Assembly: GCA_009760885.1 (NCBI GenBank) | Contig: CM019691.1 | Span: 32,488,814 to 32,552,813 of the forward strand | Source: Achatina immaculata | Taxonomy: Eukaryota; Mollusca; Gastropoda; Stylommatophora; Achatinidae | Reading direction: 5' to 3' | DNA: 64,000 nucleotides | The notes under the pieces: model-generated | Told to the model about the DNA's origin: nothing | Databases searched by the model: none | What the model saw: only the letters and a program-made list of their open reading frames with translations | Position numbers and translations under genes: made by a program | In this document: positions 57,668-64,000 of the stretch, in pieces | Layout of the letters: every line of letters begins with the position of its first letter | How positions within the stretch are numbered: the first letter of the stretch is position 1

Positions 57668-58788
57668 TAAAGAAGTCGAACGTACGTTTTATTTCATCGA
57701 GTCAACAAATCGTGTTTCCCCTCAGGTATACTCGACAATCGCTTGTTTCATCTGCAATAATTTGAATGCCCTGCTGTCCTTCTCAGTAGAATTATATTTC
57801 CAGTTCAGCTTCTTGATTCTGTTTCAGATATGGTCAATCAACTGTAAACTGCCCGCAGTGATCTTATTCAGCAGTATCAGCGGTGATAGGTCTGAGTTAA
57901 CTGTCGGTCTATTTATTGCTGATACTGCTAGTTAATTGCTTCTATTTTCATTGCAACTATTTTCATTGCTACTGTATTTTCATAAGCATTAACAGAATTA
58001 GGATATTGCCAACTGAATTCTAAACAAAAATATTAGCTGATGTAATAGAAACAACGAAACAAATACTAGTTTTTGTTGTTTTTTTTTTTATTTTCTCACA
58101 CTGGGCTAATAAACTTTTTTTTTTCGCGCCCTATGCTCACTCACTGGCGTGTGTTACCACTTCAGGCGTTTCCGTTCTTCCGGTGATTCTGGTATTTATA
58201 GCGCTTGAAGGCGAAAGGCGGAACCAAGAGGCGTCGCCACATGTCAATATTTGAGCACGTGCTTGTGGGGTAACAGCGACCAATGGCGTGCCTCGCCTAA
58301 AAAAAAAAAAAAAAGAAGACATTGGCGATGTCTTCGAATCGATTCTTTAACGGTATTCCTTGTAGCATACCCCTTCGTGGGTGGAGTCAGCAGATATTTT
58401 GACATAACCCTTGCATAATTATATCACATTTCGAACAGGAAATTGATTTTATATTTGAAAGTGCTACAGCAATTCTTTTTAAAAAAACGCCACAACACGT
58501 AGATAGAACAGACCGAGCAAAGCTGAAAATATAATTGTATACTACTATTTACTGATTTGTAACTTAGCGGTCAGAGCGACTTATGAAAATACGTGGACAA
58601 ACTGAATACTTTACAAACTAGGGCACCAAAGACAAATTACTTTGACAGAAAAGAAATAAATGTGAAGGTTGTGAGAAAGGTGAATATAAATACACAGAGA
58701 AATATTAGGAAGACGAAGTTAAAAGAGTCAGCAGAGACGATGATGATGTCGGTGCTTATTGTAATCAAAATGCTAGAGAGGACGGTGG
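57668..58788. promoter_or_regulatory. Immediate upstream flank of Ptf1a (promoter not resolved)
   Basis: 1.1 kb upstream of the start codon, mostly free of recognised repeats. A TATA-like aaatataatt on the minus strand near 57797-57787 is 120-130 bp before the ATG but is not decisive. I could not find a convincing paired E-box/TTTCCC PTF1 site by eye. An A-run (58298-58316) is present. Confidence 0.3.
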
Positions 58789-58789
58789 G

Positions 58790-58914
58790 TATACAAAAAC
58801 AATTAAGTTGTAGTCAAAGTTGTAGCAATAGTTGCAGTAGTAATAGTAGTAGTTAGTAATAGTAGTAGCAGTAGTAGTAGTAGTAGCAGTAGTAGTAGTA
58901 GTACTAGTAGTAGT

Positions 58915-58952
<38 letters not shown>

Positions 58953-58961
58953 TAGTAGTAA

Positions 58962-58996
<35 letters not shown>

Positions 58997-59120
58997 ACTG
59001 CAATAGTAGTATTAATAGTAGAATAGGAGCAGTAGTCACAGTAATAGTAGTAGGAGTAGTAGTCGCAACAATAGTAGTAATAGTAGTAGTAGTGGCAGTA
59101 AATGTGGTAGTAGAATCTGT
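58790..59120. repeat. (TAG)n/(GCA)n trinucleotide tract
   Basis: About 320 bp of TAG-rich repeat with a CAG run at 58914-58936. Poly-Leu and poly-Thr minus frames are artefacts. Confidence 0.95.
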
Positions 59121-59865
59121 GCAGTAGTGACAAACATTTTTGAAGTAGAAATAGTATTACTATAAGTGATGGTGAATTTTGTGGTATCTGTGTGATGACT
59201 CAGTACTGAGTGAGAAAGGGTATGTTTTTGTCCTTTTATTTTTTTTTAAAGAGAAGCTGTTTAATCACAAAAAAAGTAAAAAAAAAAAAAAAGGTTCACT
59301 GTTTGTAAAATACTCTTCACCGTTTATAAAAGTACTCTTCACCGTTTATAAAATAACACTTCATCAACGCAGATACACTTACAATGCATAATCAGCTTCC
59401 AAACAGTTACTTTGTACATGAGACTCTTCCTGTGGCAACCGTTATGAGCGAACTGCCACATACTCCCAAGTGCTTCATTTTTCCACACTCACTGGGGGCT
59501 GTTGATCAGCTTTTCAGTACAGCATGAAGGTCGGAGAGGTAAAATGACACGGAAAGGTTCATAAGTTTATTCATGTACAATCACGGTCATATACGACGCC
59601 TTTTACTCAATGCTGGTGCTAAGGTTGATTTGTGCCCTGAGCCAAGGCCACTAATTTGCATAGAACTGCTCTTATCCAAAGTTAGTGCTGCATCCTTTGG
59701 AAAACGTCCCATGTGGCTGCCTGGATGTCCTGATGGAGTATCAGCCCCGTTTTCAGTACAGTTTCTCCACTACACCATCAGCAGCCTTGGACTTCCAGGA
59801 TGCGGGGGTATAGATAAAACCTTGGGAAACAGTCTTTTGAAGAATAAAATTATACTAATAACGTA
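59121..59865. other. No recognisable feature
   Basis: Includes an A-run at 59279-59292. The 122-codon frame 59573-59941 overlaps a LINE end at its right. Confidence 0.4.
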
Positions 59866-60065
59866 CAAGCTGTCACTTGGAATCCCCAGGGAAAGAGGAA
59901 ACAAGGAAGACCTAGAAACACATGGTGAAGGTGTCTTTTAACCAGGGATAAAAAAAACGATCGACTATATCTGAAGATAGATAAGAAATAGTCCAGGATA
60001 GAGAGAAATAGAGAGCCCTTGTTGATGGCCTATGCCCCAAATAGAGGTATAGAAGGCAAGAAAGG
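59866..60065 (+). mobile_element. Decayed LINE C-terminal end
   Basis: Reads, with shifts, WNPQGKRKQGRPRNT, then R..EPLLMAYAPNRGIEGKKG. It fits the GKR-RGRP-TW...RW..LVDGLCPT end of a LINE polyprotein family common in molluscs. Confidence 0.55.
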
Positions 60066-61080
60066 AAGAGAATAATATACATTTGATTTTGACAGAATTT
60101 ATTGAGGATAATATGCTGCTAATTCAAGCAGAATGTCTAAGATGTATTGTTTCGTAGTTAAAACATAACAGGCATTACTTTAGGACTGACAAAACGAAAA
60201 AAAATAACAGTAAATAAAGGCTATGATTTCAGACAACTACTGCACTGGCGATGAGCGCCAATGATGGAGAGTATGATGATGATTTTTTTGTTCTTCTTTC
60301 TTTTCATCTGCTTTCTAGAACAATGAAATTTGTAAACAGAAACATTCCTGCTCTCAGACGTTGATCTTCACAAACATTCCTGCTTTTGGGGGTTGGTCTC
60401 GACCAATGGCATAACTCCAAAGTAGAACTGAAAACAGCTAGTGTCTCCAAGAAGATGGTGGTGACTAAAAATAACTTAAACGGTATTATAGAACTTAAAT
60501 GATGAAAGAACTGGCTTTTTCCCCCTTTACTTCTAATTTACCGCACAACCTGGTTAACTCTTTGACTTTAAAATAAAAAGTACGGCGTTGGCAGATCTTG
60601 CACCCCTCTGCCAACGAATGCTCAGAGTGATATTTAAAGCAAAGTCAGAGTAAAGAAACACTTAAAGTAACATAATTTTAACACACCCCATATTTTTAAA
60701 CTTCAAAATTAATTTCTTTCAGTTTCTTTCTACCAAAGTTTCTCGTCACAGTTTATTCTGGCAGGGCATGAAGATTAATTCGGGAGCGAAATTAACATTT
60801 TCTGGTCACAAACAGAGACATAGAGCCATTATTTTTTAAAAATGGCCCTGAAAATGGATTAATCGTGTACTTTGAAAAGACCCGAATACCACTGCCAGGA
60901 ACAGCCATGCGATGTACCTCTGAAGGAGAGAAGAAGAGAAACTCATCAAGGAGTCCTGAGGAAGAAATGTGAAAGCTGAGGCGGAAAGTATGCGATACAA
61001 TTAGGGCACCATACAAAATGTCTGGTTTGGGAGACTGTGAAACATGGGGATTCTACAAGGCATACTGGGCGGTGATTGTC
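60066..61080. other. No recognisable feature
   Basis: Unassigned 1.0 kb without a notable frame. Confidence 0.4.
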
Positions 61081-61217
61081 TAGATGGATGGATGGATGGA
61101 TGGATGGACCGACGGATGGATGGATGGATGGATGGATGGATGGATGGATGGATGGATGGATGGATGGATGGATGGATGGAGGGACGGACGGACGGACGGA
61201 TGGATGGATGGATGGAT
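61081..61217. repeat. (GGAT)n microsatellite
   Basis: About 33 tetranucleotides with GGAC variants. Confidence 0.97.
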
Positions 61218-61559
61218 AAGTTAAAAGAAGATGTGCTTTGGCAAAACAGAACGAGGCTCTTTCTGAGGTGATGCTCTCCTTAGGGACGATAAATCAAATC
61301 TTCACAAGTTCTTGCCCTCCTCCACTACGTGTTCCTGGTAGCAAGATGCTCTGATGCCACAGTCCGACCGGTCGGATGGGAACCACAGTGGTGGAAAAAA
61401 ACACTCAAGTAAATCCTCTCCATTTCGATATAACGCCTTTACGTTCAGCTTATATTTCTTGCCCATATTTCTAGCTCGCATAAACGGTGAGGTCCCACTA
61501 CACTGCAACTATCTGAACTCAGAACTTCAGGCAGTGTTAGACTGCTGGTTGATGTATTT
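61218..61559. other. No recognisable feature
   Basis: Unassigned DNA between the microsatellite and LINE-B. Confidence 0.4.
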
Positions 61560-63013
61560 TATAGTCATAATACAGGATATAAAAGCTGGATTTAGACAAG
61601 GAAGAGTAACAAGAGATCACATATTCAATATAAGATTAATATAATAGAGAAATACAGGGAATTGAATGTAAATCTATGTTTATCTTTTATAGACTATAGC
61701 AAATGCATTTGACTGTGTACAACACCAGAAACTTTGGGAAATAATGGAAAAAATGGGATTTCCAACACATTTGATACAGTTAATATAAATACAGTATCTA
61801 GACCAACAGGCAGCAGTAAGAATAAATGGTGAAACAACAACTTGGTTTGACATAAAACAAGGGGTCCATCAGGGGTGCATATTGTCGCCTTAAACTTGTA
61901 TACTAAAAATACAATAATGAGAAATGTTACAGAAAATGTAGATAAAGAATATTACGATGCCATAAAAGTTGGAGGTTATGAAACATCACAGATTAGATAT
62001 GCTGATTACACAGTATTACTGTCCACAACACAAAAAGTAATGGAAAAACTAATTATATCACTAGGTATGAATAGTAAAGACCAAAACCTCTATCTTAACG
62101 CGAAGAAAACTAAATTGATGACAACTGACAAAACAAATAAGGCAACTGAAATATATCAATGAGGAAAAATTGGAAGACGTGGAGAGTTTTAAATATCTTG
62201 GATCACTACTAACTAATAATGGAGATACAGTGAGGAAAATTAAAAGGAGGGCATCTTTTGCTCTTCAAAAAGTAAAACAACTAAAGAAGCTGTGGAGAGG
62301 AACAGACAGAACTACAAAAATAAGATTTTTAAGGACATGCATCTTTCCCATCGCAACATATACCTGTGAGACCTGGACACTTAACAAAGCAGCAGAGAAA
62401 CACATAAATGCCTTTGAATGTAAATTCTACAGAAGAGTCCTTCGAATATCATGGGCACAAAAAAAAGAACAAAAATATCCATACTGCAAGAACTTAATAT
62501 TGAAGAAGGCTGGCTAGTAAGAGGATTAAAGAGAGAAAACTTAAATATTTTGACACATTAAACGTCATGATAATTTAGAGAAGACTGTCTTGGAAGGATC
62601 ATCATCATCATCATCATCATCGCCTTTCACTCCCTTGAGAGCACAGGCCACCCCTGACGGGTTTTCTCTCCAGTTTGTTCTTGGAATTATTCTCTTTTTT
62701 CTTTCCTCGTCTCTGACCACTGTCATAATTTCTTTCCTCCAAGTAAGTCTAGGTCTTCCTCATTTTCTTGAAAGGATACATAATAGGAAAAAGGAAGAGA
62801 GGACGACCAAAGCGAAAATGGCTGCAAGACATCGTTGATAATCTGCAAATGGATTCATCAACAGCAGGGCGTCTTGTTTACAACCGAGAGGCCTACAGGA
62901 GAGCTGGTAGGGAGGCAAAGTTCCGCAAGTTTTACGGCGGCTTTTTTTTCAATCCCCGAATGGAGTTATAAAGCAGGGGGAGTGCAAATGACTGACTGAC
63001 TGACTGACTGAAT
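61560..63013 (+). mobile_element. LINE-B, longest copy, decayed, with nested insertion
   Basis: Starts with KAGFRQGRVTRDHIFNIRLI (RT), continues through [25 protein letters not shown] and SQIRYADYTVLLS, then [14 protein letters not shown] and [20 protein letters not shown]. The YADD box reads YADY, and at least three frame breaks occur. The 3' end is at 62980-63013 with (GACT)n. A second element is inserted at about 62600-62765. Confidence 0.9.
62598..62765 (-). mobile_element. LINE 3' end nested in LINE-B
   Basis: The target tcttggaaggat (62588-62599) is duplicated as tcttgaaaggat (62764-62775). Between them, (ATC)n on the left is the reversed tail, and the minus strand reads RLTWRKEIMTVVRDEERKKR, then NWRENPSGVACALKGVKG, a LINE C-terminal end distinct from LINE-A and LINE-B. 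Confidence 0.85.
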
Positions 63014-64000
63014 ACAGGGTATAGGATTTTGCAATGTAAAATAATAAGAGCACGGTACAGCAACTGGATTAACCACTGCCTAAGCCTCTAAACTTAGTAA
63101 GGCCCTATCGTCTCTGAACTATATCGTCCATCTTTGTATGTATGGCCCGGTCTTCTTGTTTTGATCTTTACTACTACTAAATGATTTTGTATTATATACA
63201 CCATTATATACCTCATACGTCACTGTATAATGTACGAGCGTAACGTGCTTGTAAGAGCAATAATGGTTATAAATGACTGTCACATGAAACAGTGTGATCT
63301 GTACACGGCAGTTTTCTTTTTTCCCTTGACATTGGGGCCTCTGGCCTTCCAGGCCCCTAGATTCTTAAGACTAGTGGGTCACTGCTGGCACAGTGGGGTA
63401 CGCCCAATCTGGAGAAGTACAAATCACGTCAGACGTGAAAGAAAGGAAAGTAGTAAGTGAATAACTGTGAGCTGGAGCAGAGACTCGGCTGGGATGAGAA
63501 AACGCCTAAATGTTAGAGAACAGCGCGCTATCCTAGGGGACAGTATTGACAACGTGTAAATGATAACTATCAAGAGCAAGTCTTCTCGTTTTCTGTTCGT
63601 TAGGATTTCGCAAAAGGACTTCTACTTTAGCGTTTTGTGTATGAAAATGCGTGTAAGATAAAAATGTTTTAGAAAGTTTATTTATTTTATTTTTGATAAA
63701 TCTTTCGTTCAGATAGTGCCATGTCAATAGGCGTAGGCGGTCACCTCTCTCCATCTCGCTCGATCCTCCGTGTCTCGAATCAAGCCGATTGCCGTTTTCC
63801 TGCCAAACCACCATCATCATCAAAATCATTGTTGTCGTCGTCATCGACATCGTCCTTGCCAATTGCTACAATCCAAATAGAGATTTTCTGCAATAGGTCT
63901 CCAGGTTGCTGTATCTTCTGCCTCCACAGTAGACTAGACAAGTTGCCTCAGCTCATCTCTTGATGATATTCTGTTGTACAATGTTGTCGTAGTTTTGCTG
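63014..64000. other. No recognisable feature to the window end
   Basis: Short frames only (76 codons at 63230, 109 codons minus at 63533, 80 codons at 63721). None shows a known domain. Confidence 0.4.

Overview
This is a repeat-dense, AT-rich eukaryotic window with one recognisable host gene: a three-exon, minus-strand orthologue of the bHLH transcription factor gene Ptf1a. Its exons are at 57667-57235, 52012-51827 and 39457-39252. They join through canonical GT/AG sites into one 274-residue frame. The protein carries the Ptf1a bHLH domain and, in the last exon, the two tryptophan boxes (HSLSW and KIWTPEDPR) known in this family for contact with RBPJ/Su(H). The introns are 5.2 kb and 12.4 kb and are packed with transposable elements, so open-reading-frame calling alone misses the gene.

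The kind of organism is an inference. A metazoan Ptf1a with a diverged C-terminus, non-LTR retrotransposons ending in short tandem repeats, tRNA-derived SINEs, a mariner remnant, tetranucleotide microsatellites and many minisatellites fit a lophotrochozoan, probably a gastropod mollusc. Nothing here looks bacterial, viral or plasmid-like, and I see no intact tRNA or rRNA gene.

Layout. Positions 1-12 kb hold LINE and SINE fragments, several minisatellites (49, about 20, 60, about 66, 28 and about 31 bp units) and no host gene. Positions 12.5-16.9 kb hold a 40-copy, 30-bp minisatellite whose last 12 units plus 1.3 kb of downstream DNA are duplicated in tandem. Positions 17-39 kb hold mostly unassigned DNA with a mariner transposase remnant (23.7 kb), the best-preserved LINE (24.15-25.44 kb, with an 11-bp target-site duplication), SINEs and further arrays. 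Positions 39.25-57.67 kb are the Ptf1a gene. Positions 57.7-64 kb are its upstream flank, with a TAG-rich microsatellite and a long decayed LINE that carries a nested insertion.

The repeats fall into families, labelled here for convenience. LINE-A has an RTE-like RT and an (ATG)n tail. LINE-B has an (AATG)n or (GACT)n tail. LINE-C has an (ATATAAG)n tail. LINE-D ends in (GA)n. A CR1/L2-like LINE has an (AATC)n tail. Element D is a roughly 330-bp dispersed repeat that seeded at least two minisatellites. Element F is hAT-like and contains an expanded 28-bp array. Most long ORFs in the window are minisatellites whose unit length is a multiple of three, so they stay open in several frames and are not genes.
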